This document shows, in pieces, positions 34,869-42,895 of a stretch of DNA of 64,000 nt (the first letter of the stretch is position 1; each line of letters opens with the position of its first letter). The notes beneath the pieces were generated by a model. It saw nothing but the letters and a program-made list of their open reading frames with translations. It did not search any database and was not told where the DNA came from. Both the position numbers and the translations under genes were made by a program. The DNA is from a bacterium (GTDB lineage: Bacteria; Eisenbacteria; RBG-16-71-46; CAIMUX01), in NCBI GenBank assembly GCA_030431975.1, contig JAUIHP010000015.1, forward strand, positions 62,001-126,000, in the 5' to 3' direction.

Positions 34869-35983
34869 TCGACGACCGCCGCGGTCACGGAATAGATCGG
34901 GGGCAGGTACTCGGCCGCCGGCGACCAGGTCGTACCGTCGTCCGAGCTGGCGAAAACGGTTCCTCCGGCCGTTCCGAAGTAGATGCCGCAGGGATCCATC
35001 AGGTCCGAGTCCATAGCCTGACGGAGGACGCTGACGTGGGCGTTTTTCTGCGGAAGACCCCGGCTCAGCTTCTTCCAACCTTTGGCCGTCGACCGGTAGA
35101 CGTTGAGGGCGCCGTCCGTAGCCCGGAAGCTGTATTCCTGCGGTTCCAGGGGAAGGACGTAGCAAGCCGTTGGATCTGTCGGGTGGACGGCGAGGCCGAA
35201 ACCAAAGTCGTAAGGGAGTCCTTTGTCGATCCGAATCCAAGTCGTTCCGTAGTCTTCGGAGCGGTAGACGCCGACATGGTTCTGCTGGTAGAGGAGCCCG
35301 GGGGTGGACGGGTGGATGAGGAGTTTGTGCACGCACGTCCCGACGGTGGACTCCTTGCGTGCTCCGACGTAGTCGGCGACCGCGGTGTTGATCGGCTTCC
35401 ACTTGGCGCCGCCGTCCTCGGTCCGGAATGCCCCCGCCGCTGAGATGGCGACGTACATCCGGCTGGGGTCGTCGAGGTCGACCTGAAGGCTGTGCAGGGC
35501 CTGGCCACCGGCGCCAGGGTTCCAGTCTTTCCGGGTTCTGTGCTTGTTCATCGCCTCGACCGGTTCCCAGTTCTTTCCGTTGTCATCCGTTCGGAAAAGT
35601 CCCGCGGGCGAGGTTCCGGCAAAGAGAGTCTTTTTCTGGGACTCGTGGCCCGGAGTGATGATCCAGATCTGCTTCGGGTTGGGGAGGCCGTACTCCTTGA
35701 CGAATTTGGCGGCCTTCCGATTGAGATCGGGGTACTCCGGCGGCTTGATCGCGGCCGTGAACTTCTTGCCCGCGATGTCGGCGGTGTAGGCCGTGCTCCC
35801 GAACGAATAGTGCGTTGCCGAGGCGTGAAGCTTCGGAGTTCCGCGGGTATCTATGATGGCGTAGGGAATCGACCATCCCTTGAGATGGGGCCCGCTGACC
35901 TTCCACTTTTTTCTTTGCTTCGTCGATTCGAGCAGGAACAGCCCACGCTTCGTTCCTACGCTGAGTATCACTCGCTTGGCCAT
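34865..35983 (-). CDS. BNR-repeat (sortilin/sialidase-like) propeller protein
   Basis: A 372-residue protein with no signal peptide; the start at 35983 has GGAG five bases upstream. It contains Asp-box repeats with the S/T-x-D-x-G-x-T/K-W pattern (TDDNGKNW, TEDGGAKW, SEDYGTTW, SSDDGTTW) and ends in a short hydrophobic strand. Members are annotated as exo-alpha-sialidases, but the Arg triad and Tyr of real sialidases are not evident. It precedes and overlaps the ThiS/MoaD-like gene. From memory this pairing recurs in several phyla without an assigned function; that should be checked. Confidence 0.85.
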   Translation of the reverse strand: MAKRVILSVGTKRGLFLLESTKQRKKWKVSGPHLKGWSIPYAIIDTRGTPKLHASATHYSFGSTAYTADIAGKKFTAAIKPPEYPDLNRKAAKFVKEYGLPNPKQIWIITPGHESQKKTLFAGTSPAGLFRTDDNGKNWEPVEAMNKHRTRKDWNPGAGGQALHSLQVDLDDPSRMYVAISAAGAFRTEDGGAKWKPINTAVADYVGARKESTVGTCVHKLLIHPSTPGLLYQQNHVGVYRSEDYGTTWIRIDKGLPYDFGFGLAVHPTDPTACYVLPLEPQEYSFRATDGALNVYRSTAKGWKKLSRGLPQKNAHVSVLRQAMDSDLMDPCGIYFGTAGGTVFASSDDGTTWSPAAEYLPPIYSVTAAVVE

Positions 35984-36332
35984 TTCGTCTCCGCGTCTCC
36001 TTTCGGAATGCGCATCGTCCCCGGCGAACATGCGGATGGATGGGGTTTGAGAACTGCTGGGGAGTTTCCCGGAAGCGCTGACAAGGGTCAAGAAATGGGT
36101 CTGTCAGATCCGATCCCCAGGCAACCCTCGCCGCCCGTCTTCCGTACGACCTGAGGGGTGGCCCGCCGACCGGCCGGATCAGAATCGAAACTCTGGACTT
36201 GCGACGGAACCGTGACTCAAACTCCCTCAAAGTGCCAAACCGCCGAATTTCGTGGGACATCGGCGGTATCTCCAAGTGCCCCACTGACTCCACAACCCGT
36301 GAACGAGCCCGGTCTCGTTCCAAGGAGGGCTG
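35984..36332. other. Divergent intergenic region
   Basis: 349 bases between the propeller gene and the coiled-coil gene. It must hold the promoter of the large cluster that starts at 36333. Apart from AAGGAGG just before 36333, I see no clear promoter, hairpin or repeat. Confidence 0.5.
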
Positions 36333-37661
36333 ATGTCCGGCTCTAGTTCCGAAATCCTTCAGACCATCATGCAGGACACGGACGCGGTCGTTTCCAACCT
36401 CGAGGCGACGAAGCAGAGGGACTACGACCAGGAATTGGCCAAGATCGGGGATGAGCTCGATCAGGCCGCCGAAATGGGTAGCAAGAACGATCGCGACCTC
36501 CGGACCAAGGTATTGGAAGCCAAGCTCGACGAACTCCAGACCGACATGGCCAAGGAAGAAAGAGACCTGGCCAAGGCGGTCTTCGGCGTCAACGCAATGA
36601 TGGAGAAGCTCGGCGAAGCCTTCTCCCGGATCGGCGAATACAACGCTTCCGAGCAGAAGATCGTCGACGATGCACATCGCCGTCTCCGGGAGGCCCAGGA
36701 AGGATTCGACTCGGCCCAGAGTTCGTTCTTCATCGGGCGCGGAGGTCGGGTCAAGAAAGCCCGCGAGGAACTCGACTCGGCCGAGGCCGGGATCAAGCTG
36801 GCAGAAGCCGAGGCGCGCAGACGAGCCCGCAGCCGTCTCCTCAACGCAGACATCGAAGCGTCGCTTCAGGAAATCCAGCTTCGGGTCGCCAAGACGATCA
36901 GTATTCTCGAATCTCGCCGCACGACCCTCAACGCCCAGCTTCGGAACACGAACGCCCGCAAGAAGGCCGCTTTCGAGATGAAAGCTCGCGCCGCCCAAGC
37001 GATGGAGTCCCTCGAACAGAATCTGGCGGACGCCGAGGCCCGTCTCCGACAGACCGAGGAAGAGATGTCCGCCCTCGTCAACGGAACCCGTGAGCATGCG
37101 GCCAAGTCCAACGAGGTTTCCGATCTTCGAACCGAGGTCGAAACCATTCGAGGCAAGCGCAACTCCGCCCTGACCCTGTTCCAAAGCAAAGAGAAGTTTG
37201 CGGCAGCTCTCGAAATCGATGAAGTGGCGCTGATCAAACTGCGGGACAACACCCAGATGTGGATCATCGGCCTGCAGTCAGACACCGAAGAGCGGGTCGT
37301 GACCTTCCGCGACCGGCTGGAAGCACAGAAGGCGCTGGCCGAACATGACATTGCCAAGACCCTCGATGACGTCGGTGCTGAGGCGGATCAACGAAACGTT
37401 GAGTTCATGATTCGTTCCACGGCTGTTTCCGACCGTCTGCGAACGGAGCGGATGAAGGCGCACCCGGGACGAATGCAGGAGATCGCCCAAGCCGCGGCCA
37501 CGTTTGCCGAGCACATCGCCAAGTACCGGGAAGAGGAGGCCGAGATCATTCAATGGTTCAAGGATCGATACGGAATCGACCCGACCAAGTCCTCGTTCTT
37601 CAACTACCCGGGCCAAACGGAGGGAGCGAAGGAAGAAGAGTCGGCAGCGCCTATCGGATAG
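36333..37661 (+). CDS. Long coiled-coil cytoplasmic protein (first gene of cluster)
   Basis: A 442-residue protein without membrane segments, predicted to be nearly all helix with heptad repeats. Two long coiled-coil blocks (about residues 20-130 and 140-290) are separated by a S-S-F-F-I-G-R-G-G-R turn. A third helical region lies at about 300-400 and the end is disordered and acidic. The layout recalls TelA- or PspA/Vipp1-like proteins but no clear family signature was found. AAGGAGG precedes the ATG. It heads an operon with a downstream AAA+ ATPase, so it could be the substrate or adaptor of that enzyme (inference). Confidence 0.8.
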   Translation: MSGSSSEILQTIMQDTDAVVSNLEATKQRDYDQELAKIGDELDQAAEMGSKNDRDLRTKVLEAKLDELQTDMAKEERDLAKAVFGVNAMMEKLGEAFSRIGEYNASEQKIVDDAHRRLREAQEGFDSAQSSFFIGRGGRVKKAREELDSAEAGIKLAEAEARRRARSRLLNADIEASLQEIQLRVAKTISILESRRTTLNAQLRNTNARKKAAFEMKARAAQAMESLEQNLADAEARLRQTEEEMSALVNGTREHAAKSNEVSDLRTEVETIRGKRNSALTLFQSKEKFAAALEIDEVALIKLRDNTQMWIIGLQSDTEERVVTFRDRLEAQKALAEHDIAKTLDDVGAEADQRNVEFMIRSTAVSDRLRTERMKAHPGRMQEIAQAAATFAEHIAKYREEEAEIIQWFKDRYGIDPTKSSFFNYPGQTEGAKEEESAAPIG

Positions 37662-37778
37662 TGGGCCGTAACCGAGGAGTCGGTAGTGATTGAGCGAGGG
37701 ATTCTCGTTCTCAGCAAGGTGCGACGACGACGAGCGGCGTCCGGCGGTTACATCGGTGTCGGGTCGAAGGAGTGAGCT

Positions 37779-38933
37779 GTGAGTGATGAGTCGAGAAAGT
37801 CGCGTTTCGAGGACGATCCCAACTACGCGACTCTGGCTCACGAAGGGGACTACGACCGGTACTTCGAGCTCCTGAGGCGTGCATTCAGCGGGCTCGTTTC
37901 CTGTTTCGCCCTGGAGGGGCTGAAAGGGAGTTTCGAGTCCCAAACGACGCCGGGCTTCCTCGACAAGCTCCTCTATTCCGTGGATGCGCTTCGACTCCGT
38001 TACGCCCACAACCCGAGTCACCACCGTTCTCTCTGGGTCGACCTGACCCAGTCCGGCTTCCCCAACGCCACCGAGATCAGCCAGCTCGAAGTGGCGATGC
38101 TGGCTCAGCAGGATCAGCTCCGGAAGTTCCGGCCTTTCACCCTGGTCCGGGCCGAGCTTCTCGACCACCTGATGAAGAAGCACGAGGATTCAGAAGAGCT
38201 GCTTTGGGAGCTATCCCAACGTTGCTTTGCCGAGATGCTCCATCCGTTCCGCCTCTTTCTGCCGTTCACCCCCGGGACTCTTGTTCGTGGCGAGGACAAG
38301 GAGAGCGTCCGCTCCTACGTCTACTCCTGGGGCTGCTACGACTTCAAACACAACCGCCCCTACGTCCACATCATGGAGTTCGAGCAGGACAAGGACGAGC
38401 CGCCTCTGGACGAACAGGGCGAGCACTACGACCGTTTTCTGGAAGTTGTTCGAAGCGAGGGGTCCCGGGTTCCCAAGATCAACATCCTGGCCATGGCAAT
38501 TGACGATGCGATCGAGGCCATCCGACCGATGTCGATCAAGCGGACCTGCGTCGGCCCGCTCTACTCGAGAATGCTGCTCGAGACCGAGGACGTCTCCGCA
38601 TTCGATCCGCACGCGCCTGTCTTTCACGAACTCCTGGGGAGTTACGGCCGCGATCCCCTCGATTTCGTCCTACAGTTTCACGATGAGGTCGTGTTCTCGA
38701 AGCGCCAACAATTGACGCGAAGCGTCTTCGCTCCACAAGGACGTCTGCGTCAGGTTTTCTTCGTCCCTGAAGCAGACTCCGAAGCCTACGAGAAGGGTGC
38801 CTCGGTCATTCACCGATACGTTCTTCTGCCGCACTTCCTTTTGCAGCACGTCCCGGAAGTCGAAGCCATTCCGGACTGGAAGAACTGGACAAAGCTGACC
38901 TACAACGATCGCGGAGTCGTCAATGGAATCTAG
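37779..38933 (+). CDS. Cytoplasmic protein of unknown function, cluster gene 2
   Basis: A 384-residue soluble protein. The GTG has AAGGAG upstream. It has no signal peptide or membrane segment. Segments that look conserved: F-E-x-L-x-R-R-A-F near residue 30, V-D-A-L-R-L-R-Y, a Trp/Tyr-rich stretch (Y-V-Y-S-W-G-C-Y-D-F-K-H), I-N-I-L-A-M-A-I-D-D-A-I, and L-P-H-F-L-L-Q-H near the end. No nucleotide-binding motif. Its last 11 bases overlap the start of the AAA+ gene, so it is translationally coupled and probably in the same complex. I do not recognise a family. Confidence 0.75.
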   Translation: MSDESRKSRFEDDPNYATLAHEGDYDRYFELLRRAFSGLVSCFALEGLKGSFESQTTPGFLDKLLYSVDALRLRYAHNPSHHRSLWVDLTQSGFPNATEISQLEVAMLAQQDQLRKFRPFTLVRAELLDHLMKKHEDSEELLWELSQRCFAEMLHPFRLFLPFTPGTLVRGEDKESVRSYVYSWGCYDFKHNRPYVHIMEFEQDKDEPPLDEQGEHYDRFLEVVRSEGSRVPKINILAMAIDDAIEAIRPMSIKRTCVGPLYSRMLLETEDVSAFDPHAPVFHELLGSYGRDPLDFVLQFHDEVVFSKRQQLTRSVFAPQGRLRQVFFVPEADSEAYEKGASVIHRYVLLPHFLLQHVPEVEAIPDWKNWTKLTYNDRGVVNGI

Positions 38934-40875
38934 CGCCTCGAGCCTGCCCATTCGGGAATCTCACCTGGTGGAGTTTCGGGAGCGGGCCACGGCTATGATT
39001 CGCGCCGTGTCCGGCAAACCGAGGGCGACTCCGTCGCCGTCTTCCGGTGGAGACTCCCTGCCATTTCAATGGGCTCAGTCGCTAACGACTCCCGAGACAC
39101 AAAACGAAAAGACATCGCTCCTGGAGGCGGCTCAACGGGTAAGCGGCGACAAGACTCTGCTTTCGGATGAGACCCACCATGTCCTCAGCGCGGTTCGCCG
39201 AGGTCTTCAGATCGCGATGTACATCCAGTCGCAGTACACAAGGTTCTCCGGTCTCGATACCCTGATGGCGCAGAACAGCAAAGGCGTTCTTGTCGACCGG
39301 CAGAAGGCGGAGTTTCGAGACAAACACGTGACTGCCTCCGCGATTACGTTGTTCGTGACGGCCTATTACGTCGTCCATGAATTGACGCGGTTCCAGTCCG
39401 AGGAAACGAGTGCGTCCAAGGTGGAACTCGAGGCTCTGCCTGATCTGACGCTGCAGTCGCCGGTAACCGCCCTCAACTCGGTTTTATTCCAACTGGCCGG
39501 TCATCTTCTCGAACCGGGCTCGGTACGGACCAACGCAGACTTCGTCAAGCTGACCCTCCGCTTCTTTGAAGCGGTTCTGGCCGAGATCCAACGACGCCGG
39601 GAATCTCTGGCCTACACCGAACCCTTCACGTCCAACACCTATCGGCTCGAGGGAAGTGAGTTCTTCCTCGACGGTTTTGCGGCAGACATTTCAGACGCAT
39701 CCGTCAGCGTCGAGTTCAACCGAGTCGATCTCGCCCAGATCGTCGGCAACCGTGATGCAAAACACAAGGCGCGTCGGCTGGCTTCGCGGCTCATTTGTTA
39801 CGACCCGAAGACACAGCGCAACCCGTTCGAAGAGTTGGGTGGACTGGCCACCGTTCGTATGGGCTACGGAAAGCCCGGGACGGGAAAGAGTCTCCAGATT
39901 GCCGCCACAGCCACTCTGCTTCATGACTGGTGTGCCGAGTTGGGGATCCCGTTTCTCTTCTGGCCGATGCCCGACACGGTGGTCTCCACGTTTCAGGGCG
40001 GGTCGGCAGAGCGAATGATGAACTGGATGCGTCCGCTCAAGGATCCGACCCGCATCGTCTATGCGCCAATCGATGACGCTGAGAACAACCTGGAGGAAAG
40101 AACTCGACAGGGTGTGTCGGCGGGCGTCCGCGAGGTTATCGCCGTCTTCCTTCGCAACACCGAGGGAGCTTACGCGGTCAACCACGGCAACGCCGTCATC
40201 GAACTCTTCACGAATCTCCCCGAACAGATCGACAAGGCCGTTCTCTCCCGCATCATCGACCGTTTCGCCGTGGATGGCGCCCGTACCTGGCAGGACTTTC
40301 TCGATCAGGATCGGATGTGGTGGCAGGACTTTGGGGACGTCGACCGGGGATTCGTCGACATGCAGGACCCCAAGGACTACCAGTATCTGACCGACCAGCA
40401 GGAGATCGGCAGCCTGGCCCGCGTTTACGAGGGACGTGTCGAACCCCGGGAGGAGCGTGTCCGGGAAGTCTTCGGGAAGGTTCGTGCCTCGCACGAGCCC
40501 AATGAACACAAGTTTTTCGCGGTGTTCTTTCAGGAGCTTCAAAAGGAGCTGCCCTACTTCAGTTCGCGCGACGTGCGCAACATTCAGCGGCTGATCAACG
40601 AACGGATCATGGACTTCGACCTTCCCGACGCCTGGTTCGAGAACCCGACGCACTTCTTCGGAAAACCGTACGACGAGAAGAAGAACGCGCTCGTGGACCT
40701 GATGCGCCAGAACATGAAGGGTCTGTCCTTTGCCGAGATCCGATTGCAGGAGACGGTTCGGTACTGCGACGAGTTCGTCCGAATCGCGGAGCTGGATCGC
40801 GAACGTAGGCTGGAGCAACTCGTCGAGCAGATGCAGATGCAGGCCAAAGCCCAAGCACGGTTGCGGGGGAACTGA
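38923..40875 (+). CDS. AAA+ ATPase, cluster gene 3
   Basis: A 650-residue protein. Residues 1-300 are helical and unassigned. The AAA+ core starts near 300: Walker A GKPGTGKS at about 315-322, Walker B-like I-V-Y-A-P-I-D-D-A-E at about 378-387, sensor-1 Asn in L-F-T-N-L-P-E-Q (about 427-432), and S-R-I-I-D-R-F as probable arginine fingers (about 441-447). The Walker B is unusual: Pro precedes the first acid, and the catalytic Glu is replaced by Asp. A large tail (450-650) ends in a helix rich in Arg/Glu and a Q-M-Q-M-Q-A-K coil. No protease or nuclease domain. It may remodel a membrane or coiled-coil partner, e.g. its operon neighbours. Confidence 0.88.
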   Translation: MESSASSLPIRESHLVEFRERATAMIRAVSGKPRATPSPSSGGDSLPFQWAQSLTTPETQNEKTSLLEAAQRVSGDKTLLSDETHHVLSAVRRGLQIAMYIQSQYTRFSGLDTLMAQNSKGVLVDRQKAEFRDKHVTASAITLFVTAYYVVHELTRFQSEETSASKVELEALPDLTLQSPVTALNSVLFQLAGHLLEPGSVRTNADFVKLTLRFFEAVLAEIQRRRESLAYTEPFTSNTYRLEGSEFFLDGFAADISDASVSVEFNRVDLAQIVGNRDAKHKARRLASRLICYDPKTQRNPFEELGGLATVRMGYGKPGTGKSLQIAATATLLHDWCAELGIPFLFWPMPDTVVSTFQGGSAERMMNWMRPLKDPTRIVYAPIDDAENNLEERTRQGVSAGVREVIAVFLRNTEGAYAVNHGNAVIELFTNLPEQIDKAVLSRIIDRFAVDGARTWQDFLDQDRMWWQDFGDVDRGFVDMQDPKDYQYLTDQQEIGSLARVYEGRVEPREERVREVFGKVRASHEPNEHKFFAVFFQELQKELPYFSSRDVRNIQRLINERIMDFDLPDAWFENPTHFFGKPYDEKKNALVDLMRQNMKGLSFAEIRLQETVRYCDEFVRIAELDRERRLEQLVEQMQMQAKAQARLRGN

Positions 40876-42155
40876 TGGAGCGTCTGGAGCGACTTCAGCT
40901 CTTCGGAGCGGGGCTCATTCGGGTCGACACGCCGGAACTGGTCCGTCGCTACAACGCCTGCCTCGAACAGATCGATCTCGAGCCCACGTCTCTGGAGTCC
41001 TTTCAGATCGACGGCATCGGCTGGAGTCCCGAGATTGCCGAGGAAAAGGACAACCCGAGGTATCTGGCCCATCGAGGCGGCAACCTCTTCGCCATCATTC
41101 TGACCCCCGATCAACGGGACAAACCGATCTACGTTCCCATGGCGTCCTATCTTTGGCGGCTGATGGAACGTTACTTCGCGATGAACATTCGCGCGATCAC
41201 CGACGTTACGACCCAGGCCGGGCTCTGCCTCGATATCGATGACGGCATCTCGAAGTTCCGGTCCCCGGATGACCTGTTGGTCGTGCGTCGGGTCGTGGTT
41301 CGTTCGACCGCCGGGGGGATGCTCAAGACCGCGCTCGAGCAGCAGCGTCTGGTGCACCGGTTCCTTGAAGAGCCGATGGCGTGGATGGATTCCGGGCTTC
41401 GAAATGACATCGCCGAGAGTGCCCGGAAACACGGGGATCTGCGGGATCGCCAGCTGACGATCCCGGAAATGGACTTTGACGATCTGGAGTCGTTCTACTC
41501 GACGGCGGTCGGCGGTGTCTTCGTCCTGCGTCGCGGAGAGGCCAAGGTCCTGATTCTCGAGTCAGAGGTCTGCGCGGGGCCGCCAGAGGGGGAGAACGTG
41601 ATTTCTCCTGGGGCGACACGAACGGTATGCCTGCCGATGGCTGAGCCATCGACCTTGGAGTTCCTCGAGAAGGCCAGGTTTCTGGAACTCGATTTCGAGT
41701 GGTACCGGCAGAACTTCTGGATCCTCCGCGACTGGGTCGAGCAACTGGGTGTCGATGCTTTGGCCGAAAGCCATCCGGACATTGATTTCGCAGAACTGTC
41801 CTATGTGGCTCGTCGTCGTCGGCTCGTCGAGCTGGATTCCGAGATGCCTCCGGCCATTGGTGAGCTGGAAATGATTCGTGAGACGCTTAGCAACGGGCAA
41901 ACTCCGGCCGTGGCCTATCTCACGCCGGCGGTTCGGCAGCTTCTGCTTCGTCCCTCGCAACGGATGCCCAAGTCCCACCGCGAAGCTCTGTGGATCTATC
42001 TGGCGAAAACTCGACCTCTTCTTCTGACCGACCTCTACCGGTCGGACAAGAACCGATTCTTCGAACTCTTTGCGGAATGGCCCGAGTCCAAAAAGAACTG
42101 GGCCGCCAACTTCCTTCGGGAGCGCCAAGGAACAAAGGGAGGCGTGGGCTCATGA
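40875..42155 (+). CDS. Cytoplasmic protein of unknown function, cluster gene 4
   Basis: A 426-residue protein whose ATG overlaps the AAA+ stop by one base. No signal or membrane segment. Mixed alpha/beta, with L-F-G-A-G-L-I-R-V-D-T-P-E near residue 9-20, a central helix with R-L-V-H-R-F-L-E-E-P-M-A-W-M-D-S-G, and a Trp-rich stretch (F-E-W-Y-R-Q-N-F-W-I-L-R-D-W) at about 275-290. The C-terminal 90 residues are helical (W-I-Y-L-A-K-T-R-P-L-L-L-T-D-L-Y, W-P-E-S-K-K-N-W). I do not recognise a family. It lies between the ATPase and two membrane proteins, which suggests a bridging role. Confidence 0.75.
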   Translation: MERLERLQLFGAGLIRVDTPELVRRYNACLEQIDLEPTSLESFQIDGIGWSPEIAEEKDNPRYLAHRGGNLFAIILTPDQRDKPIYVPMASYLWRLMERYFAMNIRAITDVTTQAGLCLDIDDGISKFRSPDDLLVVRRVVVRSTAGGMLKTALEQQRLVHRFLEEPMAWMDSGLRNDIAESARKHGDLRDRQLTIPEMDFDDLESFYSTAVGGVFVLRRGEAKVLILESEVCAGPPEGENVISPGATRTVCLPMAEPSTLEFLEKARFLELDFEWYRQNFWILRDWVEQLGVDALAESHPDIDFAELSYVARRRRLVELDSEMPPAIGELEMIRETLSNGQTPAVAYLTPAVRQLLLRPSQRMPKSHREALWIYLAKTRPLLLTDLYRSDKNRFFELFAEWPESKKNWAANFLRERQGTKGGVGS

Positions 42156-42895
42156 TCCCGACCTCGCAAGAAGTGCTGGCCGCGTGTCTGTTGTTCTTCA
42201 TCGTAGGAACGATGGTCTACATCCTCGACCGATCGATGAAGGGGGTCTATCGGTGGTGGTATGACATGACTCACCGCGATCCTCTCGCAGAGGACCGGGG
42301 ATTCATCTTCAATCGACGGACCCGGACGAAGTTCACGGTCGCCACCATCATCACGACGATACAAACCGGTCTGGCCATTTGGCTGACGGAAACGAATCTG
42401 CTGACCGAACTGATCCTCTGGCCGCTTTCCATTCCGATACTCGTGCTCGGCTTCTATGTCGGACCGTTCATCTTCCGGATCTGGGATCGGCGAGCGCCGG
42501 TCATGGACAAGCTGGATGAACTGGAGCGCGGTGACACGAGCATCGGACACGAGATTCGCGAGCTGACCACGGTGGCTGCGGAACGAAGCCGAAGTGCCTT
42601 CCGGCGGGGTTCCGACGGAAGAGACACTGCAGGTAACCAAGACTCCGAAGGATCCGGCGATGCCACAGACCTTGGAAGTGGAAAGCCTGCCGACCCCTAT
42701 GCCGTCATCTTCGAATCGGTTCCGGAAGACGACCCAGGTTCGGGTTCTCGACTCGCCGAGTCCGGCGACCATCCGGGAGATGCGGGAGCAGATCCCGACG
42801 ATGCCGATCCTCTATCCAAGGAAGATCCTAGAGACATGATCCGCCAGTTCACCAAACCCCGTGGACGCAGCGCTGGAGATGGAGAGAGGTCATGA
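42152..42895 (+). CDS. Membrane protein with three helices, cluster gene 5
   Basis: A 247-residue protein whose ATG overlaps the previous stop (ATGA). Membrane helices at about residues 8-27, 63-84 and 88-112, then a cytoplasmic or periplasmic tail of 130 residues that is Asp/Gly/Ser-rich and probably disordered. A basic W-W-Y-D-M-T-H-R loop sits between helices one and two. No enzyme motif. It overlaps the next gene by four bases, so the pair is tightly coupled; it could anchor the complex in the inner membrane. Confidence 0.78.
   Translation: MIPTSQEVLAACLLFFIVGTMVYILDRSMKGVYRWWYDMTHRDPLAEDRGFIFNRRTRTKFTVATIITTIQTGLAIWLTETNLLTELILWPLSIPILVLGFYVGPFIFRIWDRRAPVMDKLDELERGDTSIGHEIRELTTVAAERSRSAFRRGSDGRDTAGNQDSEGSGDATDLGSGKPADPYAVIFESVPEDDPGSGSRLAESGDHPGDAGADPDDADPLSKEDPRDMIRQFTKPRGRSAGDGERS

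Noticed and set aside
35583-37184. Minus-strand frame of 533 codons over the divergent region and the coiled-coil gene
   Set aside because: Shadow of the plus-strand coiled-coil gene and the BNR gene in another frame; no start signal or domain.
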